A DNA stretch of 64,000 bases, taken from NCBI RefSeq assembly GCF_014837035.1, contig NZ_JACSPS010000003.1, forward strand, positions 1 to 64,000, given 5' to 3'. The translations under genes were made by a program, and so were the position numbers. This document shows, in pieces, positions 53,104 through 62,580 of this stretch; the first letter of the stretch is position 1; each line of letters opens with the position of its first letter. The notes under the pieces are model-generated. The model saw nothing but the letters and a program-made list of their open reading frames with translations. It was not told where the DNA came from and ran no database searches. The DNA comes from Kaistella pullorum. GTDB lineage: Bacteria > Bacteroidota > Bacteroidia > Flavobacteriales > Weeksellaceae.

Positions 53104-54411
53104 TTAGACCCGCGTGATTTCTGCTCCAATGGCCCTTAGCCTGCCATCGATATTTTCGTAGCCACGGTCGATTTGTTCGATATTGTGAATCAACGAATCG
53201 CCCTGCGCAGAAAGTGCAGCGATCAACAAAGCGTTTCCGGCCCTGATATCCGGGGACACAAGCGTGGTTCCACGCAGCGGCGACTCATGATTGAGACCGA
53301 CAACTGTGGCGCGGTGCGGATCGCAAAGTATTATCTGAGCTCCCATATCGATAAGTTTATCTACGAAAAACAATCTGGATTCGAACATTTTCTGATGAAC
53401 CAAAACGGTGCCCTGCGCCTGCGTTGCAACCACGAGGATGATCGACAGCAAATCCGGTGTGAAACCCGGCCACGGCGCGTCTGACACCGTGAGGATAGAA
53501 CCGTCAATGAACTTCTGTATTTTGTAATTGTCCTGCGCGGGAATGTAGATGTCATCGCCCCGGCGTTCAAGCATGATGCCGAGCTTGCGGAATGTGTTCG
53601 GTATAACGCCAAGCTCATCCCAGTTGACGTTTTTGATTGTAATTTCCGATTTCGTCATAGCTGCAAGGCCAATCCAAGAGCCGATTTCGACCATATCCGG
53701 CAACATCGTATGCTCTGTACCGCCGAGTTTTTGCACTCCGTCTATTATGAGCAGGTTTGAGCCAATGCCCGAAATTTGTGCGCCCATTCGGTTCAGCATC
53801 TTGCAAAGCTGTTGCAGGTACGGCTCGCAAGCGGCATTGTAAATACTGGTGCGTCCTTTTGCCAAAACTGCAGCCATCACAATATTTGCCGTTCCGGTAA
53901 CCGATGCTTCCTCGAGCAGAATAAATTTACCCTGAAGTTCTTTTGCTTTTAAAGAATATAAGTAATGTGAATCGTCATAATTGAATTCCGCACCCAACTC
54001 CACAAAGCCCTGGAAATGCGTGTCTAAACGTCTGCGTCCAATTTTGTCGCCGCCCGGTGTGGGCATGTACGCCTCACCGAAACGCGCTAACATTGGACCT
54101 AAAAGCATGATGGATCCGCGAAGTTTTGACCCGTCTTCCCGGAAACCGTCTGATTTTACGTAGCCAAAATTCACCGCATCGGCCTTAAACGTATAGTCTC
54201 CGTGACCGTTTTTGGTGATTTTCACACCAAAATCGCCAAGAATCTCGATTAACCTGTTTACATCATGTATATCAGGGATGTTTTTTATTCGTATCTCCTC
54301 ATCTGTGAGCAGAATCGCGCACAATATCTGAAGTGCCTCGTTTTTCGCGCCCTGCGGCGTTATCTCACCCTGTAATCTTTTCCCACCCTTAATCTTGAAT
54401 GTTCCGCTCAT
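53104..54411 (-). CDS. murA: UDP-N-acetylglucosamine 1-carboxyvinyltransferase with Asp in place of the fosfomycin-target Cys
   Basis: A 435-residue enzyme for the first committed step of peptidoglycan synthesis. PQGAKNEALQIL (residues 19-30) has the catalytic Lys/Asn pair. The active-site loop reads TPGGDKIGRRRLDTHFQG: Asp122 stands where E. coli has Cys115. Cys to Asp at this position is known to keep activity and give intrinsic fosfomycin resistance in several bacteria. The C-terminal RAGNALLIAALSAQGDS is typical. It starts three bases after the DUF4290 gene. Confidence 0.95.
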   Translation of the reverse strand: MSGTFKIKGGKRLQGEITPQGAKNEALQILCAILLTDEEIRIKNIPDIHDVNRLIEILGDFGVKITKNGHGDYTFKADAVNFGYVKSDGFREDGSKLRGSIMLLGPMLARFGEAYMPTPGGDKIGRRRLDTHFQGFVELGAEFNYDDSHYLYSLKAKELQGKFILLEEASVTGTANIVMAAVLAKGRTSIYNAACEPYLQQLCKMLNRMGAQISGIGSNLLIIDGVQKLGGTEHTMLPDMVEIGSWIGLAAMTKSEITIKNVNWDELGVIPNTFRKLGIMLERRGDDIYIPAQDNYKIQKFIDGSILTVSDAPWPGFTPDLLSIILVVATQAQGTVLVHQKMFESRLFFVDKLIDMGAQIILCDPHRATVVGLNHESPLRGTTLVSPDIRAGNALLIAALSAQGDSLIHNIEQIDRGYENIDGRLRAIGAEITRV

Positions 54412-54414
54412 ACC

Positions 54415-55062
54415 CTACTTCCTGTTTTTATTTTGAAAATTCCGTTTTTTATTTTGGTGGTTTTGCTGCTGGTTTTGGTTCTTACCGTTTGATTTATTAT
54501 TGCGGTTGGTTGCGTAATAAATTTTGTTTTTTTCGAGGGAATCAAGTGACGTAAGATCAAGCCTGTCATTCGAAAGGTCTTTCAGATGCCTGAAGATAAC
54601 CTCATCCTGTACATGTTCCTTATTGTAAACATTGTAAGATTTCTTCATGTTGTTTGCGATCACCTGTATCAGCGCGTCTTTCTCGTCGCCGGCTTCAAGT
54701 TCGATTGCTTTGTCTATCAGTTGCAGTATACTTTTACCATAAAACTTGAAATCACCCTGCAGTTTGGGATATTCCATACGTTTCGGCTTCACCTGCATCT
54801 CCTCCACTGTTGGGAACTGATAAGGCGAATCTACATCCAGATCGTAGTTCGATAAAATGAAAAGGTGATCCCACAACTTATGTTTATAGTTTTCTTCATC
54901 GCGAAGTTGCGGGTTCCGCTGTCCCATAAAATCCACGATCGCCACTGCCATCTCATTTCGCTCTTCCTTCGTAGAAAGCTCTTTGCAGCGCTCCACGAGT
55001 TGCTGAATGATACGGCCGTATTCCGGCATGTGAAGTTGGGGTCGGGAGGTGTTGTATTCCAT
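54415..55062 (-). CDS. DUF4290 family protein
   Basis: A 215-residue protein. The body (residues 1-180) is helical and acidic (NEMAVAIVDFMGQRNPQLRD and KLWDHLFILSNYDLDVDSPY are the conserved parts). The tail from about 185 is low-complexity and rich in Asn, Gln and Lys (NKSNGKNQNQQQNH), likely disordered and basic. DUF4290 is a Bacteroidota family of unknown function that commonly precedes murA, as here (three bases apart), so a link with cell-wall growth is suggested by context only. Confidence 0.88.
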   Translation of the reverse strand: MEYNTSRPQLHMPEYGRIIQQLVERCKELSTKEERNEMAVAIVDFMGQRNPQLRDEENYKHKLWDHLFILSNYDLDVDSPYQFPTVEEMQVKPKRMEYPKLQGDFKFYGKSILQLIDKAIELEAGDEKDALIQVIANNMKKSYNVYNKEHVQDEVIFRHLKDLSNDRLDLTSLDSLEKNKIYYATNRNNKSNGKNQNQQQNHQNKKRNFQNKNRK

Positions 55063-55173
55063 GGCTGCAAATATAAGAATTAGTTTGGCAGAATAATGCG
55101 CGCGATTTGTCGCTCACTAGCTAACAAGCAAAGTGATGCAGACTTCCATAAATTTAAATATAAAAAGCCGCTA

Positions 55174-55581
55174 TTAGTGATCTACAAACCGTTTGCGTTC
55201 TTCGGGGCTGGGCAGAAAGCATTTTTGTGAAGCGAGTTCCTGGCGGTATTTCGCAACAATCGAGTAAAAATAATCGGTAATGAAAGACGGTAGAAAGCGC
55301 AGGTAGCTTAAGAGTTTAAATTTACCGCCCAGCAGACCAGCAATTGCAAACGCAGCTTTCGATTTGGTAAGATAAAAACCACCTGGTTTCCACAGATAAA
55401 CGGTGCTAAGTTCGGCAGTTGGTAGATTTCGTTCATTCAGAAAACGCTGTCCAAAATCTGATTGCAGGGCAGCGAAAAGAAAACGCTCCTGTTTGTCATT
55501 TTCAAGGATCCATTGCACCCAATGGTTGCAGAAACCGCAGTCTCCGTCATAAAATAGATAATATTTGTTCGGGTCTGTCAT
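55174..55581 (-). CDS. DCC family thiol-disulfide oxidoreductase-like protein (DUF393)
   Basis: A 135-residue protein with YYLFYDGDCGFCNHWVQWIL at the N-terminus: the DGDCGFC motif gives the family name DCC and a CxxC pair for redox chemistry. SKAAFAIAGLLGGKFKLLSYLRFLP is the second conserved block. There is no signal peptide. It lies eight bases after the haem-binding gene on the same strand. Confidence 0.9.
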   Translation of the reverse strand: MTDPNKYYLFYDGDCGFCNHWVQWILENDKQERFLFAALQSDFGQRFLNERNLPTAELSTVYLWKPGGFYLTKSKAAFAIAGLLGGKFKLLSYLRFLPSFITDYFYSIVAKYRQELASQKCFLPSPEERKRFVDH

Positions 55582-55589
55582 TTAAAATT

Positions 55590-56063
55590 TTATTTTTCCG
55601 GCGGAAGATCATTCAGAAGCCTCGTATCATCTTCAATGAATTTGAAATATCTAATGATTTCAGCGCGTTCCGCATCTGTTAATTCTGCCTCAGGATGTCC
55701 TAAAACAAAGGAGTTCAGCGGCATCTCACGTTTTTCAACCATTTCGCGTGATTCTGCCAACTTATGTGCCTGACGTTTAGGCTCGTACGTAGCGAAGGTG
55801 GAGAAATTGAGTTTCATTCTGCCCTCATCGATATGATCTTTTAAAAACCAGCCGATAGGCTGCACGTTCGAGTACCATGGATAGTTGGTTTCATTACTGT
55901 GACAGCCGTAGCAGCTTTCGCGAATGATATTTGCAGTTTTGGAGGGCGTGCTTTTAATATTCAGGAAATCCATCTCAGGTGTGGGCTTCGGGTTTTCTTT
56001 ATTAATTGGGAAAAACTGAATCAAAATCATGCCGAAAAACAAAATGGCTACAAGAACTTTCAT
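55590..56063 (-). CDS. Exported haem-binding-domain protein
   Basis: A 157-residue protein with an N-terminal hydrophobic signal or anchor (LVAILFFGMILIQFFPI) and a CxxCH haem-attachment motif in ESCYGCHSNETNYPWYSNVQP (about residues 48-54), followed by GWFLKDHIDEGRMKLNFS and EAELTDAERAEIIRYF. This is the pattern of the Bacteroidota haem-binding domain family, likely a periplasmic or membrane cytochrome-like protein. It precedes the DCC gene and is divergent from the peroxiredoxin operon. Confidence 0.88.
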   Translation of the reverse strand: MKVLVAILFFGMILIQFFPINKENPKPTPEMDFLNIKSTPSKTANIIRESCYGCHSNETNYPWYSNVQPIGWFLKDHIDEGRMKLNFSTFATYEPKRQAHKLAESREMVEKREMPLNSFVLGHPEAELTDAERAEIIRYFKFIEDDTRLLNDLPPEK

Positions 56064-56153
56064 GGTGGTTTACTTTGTGTGAAAATACGGATTTAATAAT
56101 AAATATGCTCTACCGCGAAATTCACCTCAATAGATTTTATAAATCAAAAATTA

Positions 56154-56184
56154 TTTTCCGATTGACAAATACTTGTTATCTTTG
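56154..56184 (+). promoter_or_regulatory. Promoter of the peroxiredoxin operon
   Basis: TATCTTTG at 56177-56184 is a perfect TAnnTTTG -7 box, 27 bases before the ATG. Nineteen bases upstream is TTTT (56154-56157), a near match to the TTTG -33 box. Confidence 0.7.
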
Positions 56185-56211
56185 CACTACGAAAATTTAA
56201 AACAATATAAT

Positions 56212-56847
56212 ATGTCATTAGTAGGAAAGAAATTCCCAAACATCGCGATCGATGCAATGAGTGAAATGGGTGATGATTTGAAGATCAACGTATTCCAGGA
56301 AGCAGCTGAAAACCAACAAAAAGTGCTTTTGTTCTGGTACCCGAAAGACTTTACTTTCGTTTGCCCTACGGAACTTCACGCTTTTCAGGATGCTTTGGGC
56401 GAGTTTGAAAAAAGAAACACTAAGGTAATTGGCGCTTCTTGCGATACAAATGAAGTACACTTCGCATGGCTGAACACACCAAAAGACAACGGCGGAATCG
56501 AAGGTATTACTTATCCGATCCTTGCGGACACACACCGTCAATTGGCTAACCAACTTGGAATTGTGGATCAGGATTTCGAGTTTGATGAAGAAGGAAATGA
56601 GTTTTTCACAGGTTCAAATGTGACCTACCGCGCCACTTACCTAATCGATGAGACCGGAAAAATCTTCCACGAGTCTGTAAACGACATGCCACTTGGCCGT
56701 AACGTGAAAGAATTCTTAAGAATGATCGACGCTTACACTCACGTTCAGAAAAACGGTGAAGTATGCCCGGCAAACTGGGAAGAAGGCAAAGAAGCCATGA
56801 AAGCTGACAGAAAATCTACAGCTGAGTATCTGGCGTCTCAGAACTAA
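56212..56847 (+). CDS. 2-Cys peroxiredoxin (AhpC/Prx1 group)
   Basis: A 211-residue thiol peroxidase that reduces hydrogen peroxide and organic peroxides. Peroxidatic Cys51 lies in DFTFVCPTEL and resolving Cys185 in NGEVCPANW, so it is a typical 2-Cys enzyme. The start is ATG at 56212; the upstream open frame to 56173 overlaps the promoter. It leads a three-gene operon with a thioredoxin-like protein, which is the obvious reductant, and a DUF6952 protein. Confidence 0.95.
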   Translation: MSLVGKKFPNIAIDAMSEMGDDLKINVFQEAAENQQKVLLFWYPKDFTFVCPTELHAFQDALGEFEKRNTKVIGASCDTNEVHFAWLNTPKDNGGIEGITYPILADTHRQLANQLGIVDQDFEFDEEGNEFFTGSNVTYRATYLIDETGKIFHESVNDMPLGRNVKEFLRMIDAYTHVQKNGEVCPANWEEGKEAMKADRKSTAEYLASQN

Positions 56848-56899
56848 GAAAAGTCAGGGTTTTTTGACTTTAATGTTTAATTTTTAAAATTAAGAAAAA

Positions 56900-57208
56900 A
56901 TGTACACAGAATTAGCAGAAGATACATTGCAGCAGATCGTTGCAGACCATGAAAAAGTTGTGGTACAGTATGGGGCTACCTGGTGCGGTAACTGCCGGAT
57001 CATGAAGCCGAAATTTAAAAAATTAGCTGCCGAGAACGATGATATTCCGTTCTATTATGTAGATGCTGAGAAACTTCCAGAAAGCCGAAAACTGGCCAAA
57101 GTAGACAACCTGCCAACTTTTGCGGTCTTCAAAAACGGTGAATTGCTGAATCAGGTTCAAACCAACCAGGCTGAGAATCTCACTAACCTTTTTAATGAAC
57201 TGAAGTAA
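56900..57208 (+). CDS. Thioredoxin family protein
   Basis: A 102-residue thioredoxin-fold protein with the redox motif WCGNC (residues 28-32, in YGATWCGNCRIM); canonical thioredoxin has WCGPC, so Pro is replaced by Asn. The cis-Pro segment NLPTFAVFKNGE is present. There is no signal peptide, so it works in the cytoplasm, probably recycling the peroxiredoxin encoded 52 bases upstream. The stop is one base before the DUF6952 start. Confidence 0.92.
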   Translation: MYTELAEDTLQQIVADHEKVVVQYGATWCGNCRIMKPKFKKLAAENDDIPFYYVDAEKLPESRKLAKVDNLPTFAVFKNGELLNQVQTNQAENLTNLFNELK

Positions 57209-57209
57209 C

Positions 57210-57458
57210 ATGAAATTACCGATTATCAGACAATTTTACCAATCGCAAACTGCTGAAAACCTCGAGAAAACACTTGAAGTGCTCGAAACTTTTTCAGAAA
57301 TGCGTGGGGTAAGTGAGGAGGAGTTGAATGTTACCGGCGAGCTGATCACCAACATCTGTGGCGCGCTGGAGGTGCACCAAAATGTGAAAAACGGTGTTCC
57401 GGAACGTGAAGCGCTAAACGGTTTTGCCCAGAAAGTTTTGGGTTCAATTGACAGATAA
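57210..57458 (+). CDS. DUF6952 family small protein
   Basis: An 82-residue helical cytoplasmic protein. It starts MKLPIIRQFYQSQTAENLEK and ends FAQKVLGSIDR, with ELNVTGELITNICGALEVHQ between; this matches my memory of the flavobacterial DUF6952 family, encoded right after a thioredoxin gene as here. No function is known. It is last in the peroxiredoxin-thioredoxin-DUF6952 operon; the one-base gap suggests translational coupling. Confidence 0.82.
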   Translation: MKLPIIRQFYQSQTAENLEKTLEVLETFSEMRGVSEEELNVTGELITNICGALEVHQNVKNGVPEREALNGFAQKVLGSIDR

Positions 57459-57480
57459 AACAGCAATTAATAATAAAAAA

Positions 57481-57510
57481 AAGCGGGAAAAATTTCCCGC
57501 TTCTTTTTTT
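57481..57510. terminator. Bidirectional terminator after the peroxiredoxin operon
   Basis: Stem AAGCGGGA / TCCCGCTT (within 57481-57502) with T runs on both strands; also serves the convergent lipoprotein gene. Confidence 0.9.
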
Positions 57511-57994
57511 ATTTATGCTTGCCATAACCTTTGCCGTTCTTGCTGTGTTTGTATTTGCCAGCGGCTTTTCGGGGGTCATGTTTCCCCTTTTTATAGTTTG
57601 AATATACCTCCGCGCGTTGCACCTGACGTTTTTTTAGCTGTCCCGGTGCATAATCTTTGGCAGATCCGCCATAGATTTTTTTAGCCTGTCCCGGCGGAAG
57701 TCTGCGGGCATTATTGTTCGGATTATAAACCGTATTGTCGCGTCCCAGGATGCCCGGGCGTCCGTAAACATCACCCGTTCTTACCACGCGACCGTTTTCG
57801 TACACATTGCCGTTTCGGTCACGGTAAATTTCACCGGTTCTGTACGTTCCACCATCTGGCGTGCGGAAAACGCCGCCATTTCCTGCCGGATAACGGTTCG
57901 GATAATTATTGCCGTAAGCATCGTTCGCAGTTCCGCAAGATTCCATCGTGAAAGCCAATCCGGCCACAGCTGCTATTTTAAGTAAGTTTTTCAT
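57509..57994 (-). CDS. Basic Gly/Tyr/Asn-rich lipoprotein
   Basis: A 161-residue predicted lipoprotein of unknown function. The signal MKNLLKIAAVAGLAFTMESC ends in a lipobox-like cysteine at residue 20. The middle holds short repeats around RTGEIYRDRNGNVYENG and RTGDVYG, and the C-terminus is strongly basic (GKHDPRKAAGKYKHSKNG). Such a protein may bind anionic polymers such as LPS, peptidoglycan or nucleic acid, but there is no direct evidence. The start is Met at 57994; the open frame to 58018 adds eight residues without a better signal. Confidence 0.72.
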   Translation of the reverse strand: MKNLLKIAAVAGLAFTMESCGTANDAYGNNYPNRYPAGNGGVFRTPDGGTYRTGEIYRDRNGNVYENGRVVRTGDVYGRPGILGRDNTVYNPNNNARRLPPGQAKKIYGGSAKDYAPGQLKKRQVQRAEVYSNYKKGKHDPRKAAGKYKHSKNGKGYGKHK

Positions 57995-58071
57995 TTGTAT
58001 AAAATTAATATTCGGCAACCCTATTCCAATGATGATGCCAAAAAATTTAAAGCTTACTTACAGAACGGTTT

Positions 58072-58566
58072 TTACCCGACAATCGTACTTCGCCTTTCAA
58101 GAATAACCACATCCCGCCAAACGCCGTTCATCTGCCCGAACTTCTCGCGGCGGCCCACTTCGCGGAATCCCAATTTGAAATGAATCGCAAGACTTGCCTC
58201 ATTCTCGGGAAAAATACCCGATTGAAGCGTCCAGTAGCCGTTTTCTTCACTTGCTTTAATCAGCTCACTTAGTAACGCACGGCCAATTCCGAAACCGTGG
58301 GCTGCGAAGCTTAAATAAATGCTCACTTCCGCCACGCCCGAGAAGCACTCACGCTTACTAACCGACTGTATGGCGGCCCAACCCAACACTTTTTGATTTT
58401 CATCTTCAGCCACGAGACGGCAACATTGAAGAAATTTAGTATCCCACGATTCCCAACTCGGCACGTTTCTATCATATGTTGCGTTTCCGCCGGCAATTCC
58501 TTCGCCGTAAATCGCCAGTACTTCCGGGCCATCCTGGTCCCTCATCGTGCGCAGTTTGAAAGTCAT
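58072..58566 (-). CDS. GNAT family N-acetyltransferase (phosphinothricin acetyltransferase-like)
   Basis: A 164-residue acetyl-CoA-dependent acetyltransferase. It starts FKLRTMRDQDGPEVLAIYGEGIAGGNATYD, as in the Pat/Bar group, and has the acetyl-CoA loop GFGIGRALLSELIKASEENG (about 110-129) and late FKLGFREVGRREKFGQMNG. Relatives acetylate amino acids such as methionine sulfoximine or phosphinothricin; the true substrate is unknown. Single gene, convergent with nothing nearby. Confidence 0.88.
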   Translation of the reverse strand: MTFKLRTMRDQDGPEVLAIYGEGIAGGNATYDRNVPSWESWDTKFLQCCRLVAEDENQKVLGWAAIQSVSKRECFSGVAEVSIYLSFAAHGFGIGRALLSELIKASEENGYWTLQSGIFPENEASLAIHFKLGFREVGRREKFGQMNGVWRDVVILERRSTIVG

Positions 58567-58595
58567 TTGGTTTAAATTTTTTCAGTTTTAAATTT

Positions 58596-58622
58596 AAAAA
58601 AACCGCACAAATCGCGCGGTTT
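58596..58622 (-). terminator. Terminator after uvrA
   Basis: Stem AAACCGC / GCGGTTT (58600-58606, 58616-58622); on the minus strand followed by a run of seven T, 15 bases after the stop. Confidence 0.85.
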
Positions 58623-58636
58623 TATTTTTAAATATT

Positions 58637-61468
58637 TTACTGGAGTTCTTTTTTCAGAAAACGTGCAGTGAGCGATTTCTTAGACCGCGCTACTTCTTCG
58701 GGCGTGCCCTTGGCAACTATTTCACCGCCTTTGCTGCCGCCTTCCATACCCACATCGATAATGTGGTCTGCGAGTTTGATGACATCCAGGTTATGTTCTA
58801 TTATTACAAAAGAATTCCCCAGGTCCACCAGCTTGTTGATGGCTTCCATCAGTACTTTCACGTCCTCAAAGTGCAAGCCGGTGGTGGGCTCATCTAAAAT
58901 ATAGAGCGTGTTACCCGTCTGTTTTTTCGAAAGTTCGGTCGCAAGTTTGATTCTTTGCGCCTCACCGCCCGAAAGCGTGGTAGACTGCTGACCGAGCGTG
59001 ATATATCCGAGGCCCACATCCTGCAGGGTTTTCACTTTCGCGAATATCCTAGGCAAAGGTTTAAAGAATTCAGTAGCCTCCTCAATCGTCATTTCCAGCA
59101 CATCTGAAATCGATTTGCCTTTGTAGCGAACCTCCAGTGTTTCACGGTTGAAACGTTTGCCGTGGCAGGTTTCGCAATGAACATAAACGTCTGGCAGGAA
59201 ATTCATCTCAATCACCTTCAGACCACCTCCCTGGCAAGTCTCGCAACGGCCGCCTTTTACGTTGAAACTGAAACGTCCCGCTTTGTAACCGCGGATTTTA
59301 GATTCCGGAAGTTCCGCAAAAAGATTTCGGATATCGGTGAACATGCCGGTATATGTTGCCGGATTTGAGCGCGGGGTACGCCCAATCGGGGCTTGATCAA
59401 CATCTACAATTTTGTCGATATTCTCGATTCCTTCAAACTTTTTATACGGCAACGGCTCCTGCACCGCACGGTAAAAATGCCGGTTCAGAATCGGATAAAG
59501 CGTACCATTGATCAGCGAAGATTTACCGCTGCCGGAAATTCCGGTTACCACAACCAATTTCCCGAGTGGAATCTCAATATTTACATTCTTAAGATTATTT
59601 CCGCTCGCACCTTTTAAAACTAAAGATTTTCCGTTACCCGCCCGTCTTTCTGCCGGCACCGGAATGTTTCGGCGGCCCGTCATGTAATCTGCGGTAAGCG
59701 TGTCGGCTTTCAGCAATTCATCCGGCTTCCCCTGCCACAGAACTTCACCACCAAATTTGCCGGCGCGCGGACCGATATCCAGCACTTCATCTGCTTCCAA
59801 AATCATGTCCTTATCATGTTCCACAACAATCACCGAGTTACCGATGTCGCGCAGATTTTTAAGCGAATTGATAAGCCTTTCATTATCTCGCTGGTGAAGA
59901 CCAATCGAAGGTTCATCGAGAATGTAAAGCACATTCACCAATTGGGAACCAATTTGGGTTGCGAGCCGTATCCGCTGAGATTCGCCGCCGGAAAGTGTAC
60001 GTGAACTACGGCTTAGACTTAAATAATCGAGGCCCACATCGAGCAAAAACTGCAAACGTGTTTTGATCTCTTTCAGAATTTCATGCGCAATCACATGGTT
60101 TTTTTCGCTGAATTTTCCTTCAATGTCATTGAGCCAATCCATAAGGTCCAGCAGCGAAAACGCGCTGACCTCAGCGATATTTTTGCCGTCTATTTTAAAA
60201 CTTAAGCTAGATTGCTGCAGCCTCGCACCCTTACATTCGGAACAGATTTCTTCGGTGGTGAAATGCCGCTCAAGCAAAACCGCATCATAACTTTCTTTGT
60301 CTTCGATAAGTTCATTTACGATGCTTACAAGTCCGTCAAAACTTACTTTAATCTTTTTTGTGATACCGGCATACTTCAGATCTTTGTTGAATTCTCGGTG
60401 GCAGCCATGGTAAATATAGTCGATTGCTTCTTCCGGTATATCCTTAAATGGTGTTGCGAGCGTCAAACCGAAAATCTCTAGAATATTCTTGATCTGTCCG
60501 AGCACCCATTTGTTCGATTTTATGTCCTCCAACGGTAATAACGCGCCCTGATTAACCGATAATTTAGAATTTTCAACGAAATATTTGGTGTTCACTTTTT
60601 GCACCGTACCAAGGCCTTTGCACTGCGGGCAACTGCCTTTGGGCGAGTTGAATGAAAATGTATTGGGTTCCGGCAATGCAAGCGAGTGACCCGATTCTGC
60701 GTCCATCAGGTTTTTGGAGAAATATTCGATGTCTGTACTTCCAAGCAGCTGAATTCCTATGGTACCCTCGCCCATCTGCATCGCGGTTCGTAAAGATTTT
60801 GCCATACGTGCTTCCGACGCGCTTTCGCCAATGATCCAGCGGTCAATCACAATATCAATGTCGTGGGTTTTATAACGGTCAAGTTTGAGGTCGTATTCTA
60901 TATCCTGCAGCTCACCGTCAATTCGGGCCTGGCTGTACCCTTTTTTGGCCATCTGCACGAAGAGTTCGTGATAGTGACCTTTTCGTGAGGTGACTACAGG
61001 AGCCAGAAGCAGCAACTTTTGGCCATCATAATTTTCCTGGATGGTTTCAAGGATCTGCTCCTCGGTATAACTCACAAGTTTTTTTCCGCTGTTCAGGGAA
61101 TATGCATCTGAAACCCGCGCAAAAAGCAGACGCAGGTAATCATACAACTCAGTTACCGTGCCCACAGTTGAGCGCGGATTTTTATTCGTGGTTTTCTGCT
61201 CGATCGCGATTACGGGCGAAAGTCCATCAATTTTATCGACGTCCGGTCGTTCAAGTCCGCCCAGAAACTGACGCGCGTAAGCGGAGAATGTTTCGATATA
61301 GCGGCGCTGCCCTTCAGCGAAGATTGTATCAAAGGCCAGCGAAGATTTTCCACTGCCCGAAAGCCCGGTGATCACCACCAGCTCATTGCGCGGAATCTTC
61401 AGCGTAATGTTTTTCAGGTTGTGCTCGCGCGCGCCATAAATTTCTATATATTCTTTTGAATCTTTCAT
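58637..61468 (-). CDS. uvrA: Excinuclease ABC subunit A
   Basis: A 943-residue nucleotide-excision-repair ATPase that finds DNA lesions with UvrB. Two ABC modules: Walker [15 protein letters not shown] (about residues 34-47) and [14 protein letters not shown] (about 640), two signature motifs [16 protein letters not shown] and [16 protein letters not shown], and zinc-binding Cys pairs CPQCKGLG, and CETCQGGG with CETCHGKRF. Length is standard. A TAnnTTTG box (61505-61512, minus strand) lies upstream. uvrB is not in the window. Confidence 0.97.
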   Translation of the reverse strand: MKDSKEYIEIYGAREHNLKNITLKIPRNELVVITGLSGSGKSSLAFDTIFAEGQRRYIETFSAYARQFLGGLERPDVDKIDGLSPVIAIEQKTTNKNPRSTVGTVTELYDYLRLLFARVSDAYSLNSGKKLVSYTEEQILETIQENYDGQKLLLLAPVVTSRKGHYHELFVQMAKKGYSQARIDGELQDIEYDLKLDRYKTHDIDIVIDRWIIGESASEARMAKSLRTAMQMGEGTIGIQLLGSTDIEYFSKNLMDAESGHSLALPEPNTFSFNSPKGSCPQCKGLGTVQKVNTKYFVENSKLSVNQGALLPLEDIKSNKWVLGQIKNILEIFGLTLATPFKDIPEEAIDYIYHGCHREFNKDLKYAGITKKIKVSFDGLVSIVNELIEDKESYDAVLLERHFTTEEICSECKGARLQQSSLSFKIDGKNIAEVSAFSLLDLMDWLNDIEGKFSEKNHVIAHEILKEIKTRLQFLLDVGLDYLSLSRSSRTLSGGESQRIRLATQIGSQLVNVLYILDEPSIGLHQRDNERLINSLKNLRDIGNSVIVVEHDKDMILEADEVLDIGPRAGKFGGEVLWQGKPDELLKADTLTADYMTGRRNIPVPAERRAGNGKSLVLKGASGNNLKNVNIEIPLGKLVVVTGISGSGKSSLINGTLYPILNRHFYRAVQEPLPYKKFEGIENIDKIVDVDQAPIGRTPRSNPATYTGMFTDIRNLFAELPESKIRGYKAGRFSFNVKGGRCETCQGGGLKVIEMNFLPDVYVHCETCHGKRFNRETLEVRYKGKSISDVLEMTIEEATEFFKPLPRIFAKVKTLQDVGLGYITLGQQSTTLSGGEAQRIKLATELSKKQTGNTLYILDEPTTGLHFEDVKVLMEAINKLVDLGNSFVIIEHNLDVIKLADHIIDVGMEGGSKGGEIVAKGTPEEVARSKKSLTARFLKKELQ

Positions 61469-61794
61469 TTTTTGGTGTCTTAAAATCTATATTTTAAGAG
61501 TTTGCAAAAATACGGAATTTTGTGCCATTCTATTCTGCCGGCCAGATATATAAAGTCTTAGCTTAAAAAATGTGCATAAAGCTAAAGTCAAGCAAATCAT
61601 TGAAATTCAAAAATTTAAATTAAGCATGATGGAAGTGACTTTGAAATACTAAACAAGTGCGTAAACACCCAAAAATATTTAAATCTTTATTGCGAACCCG
61701 ACTTAGGGGAAGCCGAATGGGGTAATGCTTAACTTAGGTCAATGCTTTTAAATTTTTAAAACATTAATTTTGGAATGATATCAACAGTACAATT
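61469..61794. other. Intergenic region between uvrA and the DsbA-like gene
   Basis: 326 AT-rich bases between divergent genes. A -7-type box TATTTTTG faces uvrA (61505-61512, minus strand) and TAATTTTG faces the DsbA-like gene (61765-61772). No open frame with a known family, no repeat and no stable hairpin was seen. Confidence 0.6.
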
Positions 61795-62499
61795 ATGAAA
61801 GTAAATATCTGGAGCGACGTACGCTGCCCATTTTGCTACGTCGGAAAGAAAAAATTCGAAAAAGCGCTTGAAAATTTTCCCCAGGCAGAGAATATTGAGG
61901 TCGTGTGGCACAGTTTCCAGCTCGATCCCGACCTGGAGACGCAGCCAGACCGGGACCCGTATGAATTCTTTTCGGAAATAAAAGGGATCTCCACAGAACA
62001 GGCAAAAGCCATGCATGAACATGCCAAAAACGCAGGCCGCGAAGCCGGAATCGAGTTTAATTTTGATAATTCAAAGATTGCAAATTCTTATAAAGCACAC
62101 TTACTCATTCAGTTAGCCAAACAAAAAGGTGTAGCTGATGCCATGGAAGAAGCACTTTTCAAAGCGCAGTTCATCGATGCCGAGAATATTGATGATGAAT
62201 CTACACTGCTAAAAGTCGCAACGTCAATGGGCATTACCGAAGAAGATGCGAAAAAGGCATTCAATTCTGATGAACTTTCTCACGCTGTGGCTCAGGATGG
62301 TTTGATGGCAAGACAACTGGGCATCAATGCAGTGCCATTTTTTGTGTTTAATGACAAATACGGCGTTTCGGGCGCGCAGCAACCCGAGCATTTCCTTGAG
62401 GTTCTTACAAAATCTTACGAGGAATTTTCAGCGGGAGACAAAGGCTTACAGATCATCAGTTCCGGCGAAAGTTGCGACGCAGATGGCAACTGCAACTAA
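61795..62499 (+). CDS. DsbA family oxidoreductase (FrnE-like)
   Basis: A 234-residue thioredoxin-fold protein with a CxxC active site, CPFC, in WSDVRCPFCYVGKKKFEKAL (residues 6-25), and the cis-Pro segment INAVPFFVFNDKYGVSGAQ near 180. There is no signal peptide, so unlike periplasmic DsbA it probably acts in the cytoplasm, as FrnE-type proteins do in oxidative stress defence. The C-terminal SCDADGNCN adds two cysteines that may form a disulfide. Single gene. Confidence 0.92.
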   Translation: MKVNIWSDVRCPFCYVGKKKFEKALENFPQAENIEVVWHSFQLDPDLETQPDRDPYEFFSEIKGISTEQAKAMHEHAKNAGREAGIEFNFDNSKIANSYKAHLLIQLAKQKGVADAMEEALFKAQFIDAENIDDESTLLKVATSMGITEEDAKKAFNSDELSHAVAQDGLMARQLGINAVPFFVFNDKYGVSGAQQPEHFLEVLTKSYEEFSAGDKGLQIISSGESCDADGNCN

Positions 62500-62580
62500 T
62501 GTGAATATTGATCGCGGCAGTTTCTGACAGGTTATTCGGACTGGAAATTGCTGCCGCTAATTAAATAAAACAAAGATAAA

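Noticed and set aside
59376-59400. ATCGGGGC match to the Flavo-1-like start, minus strand
   Set aside because: Coding sequence of uvrA, no following stems.
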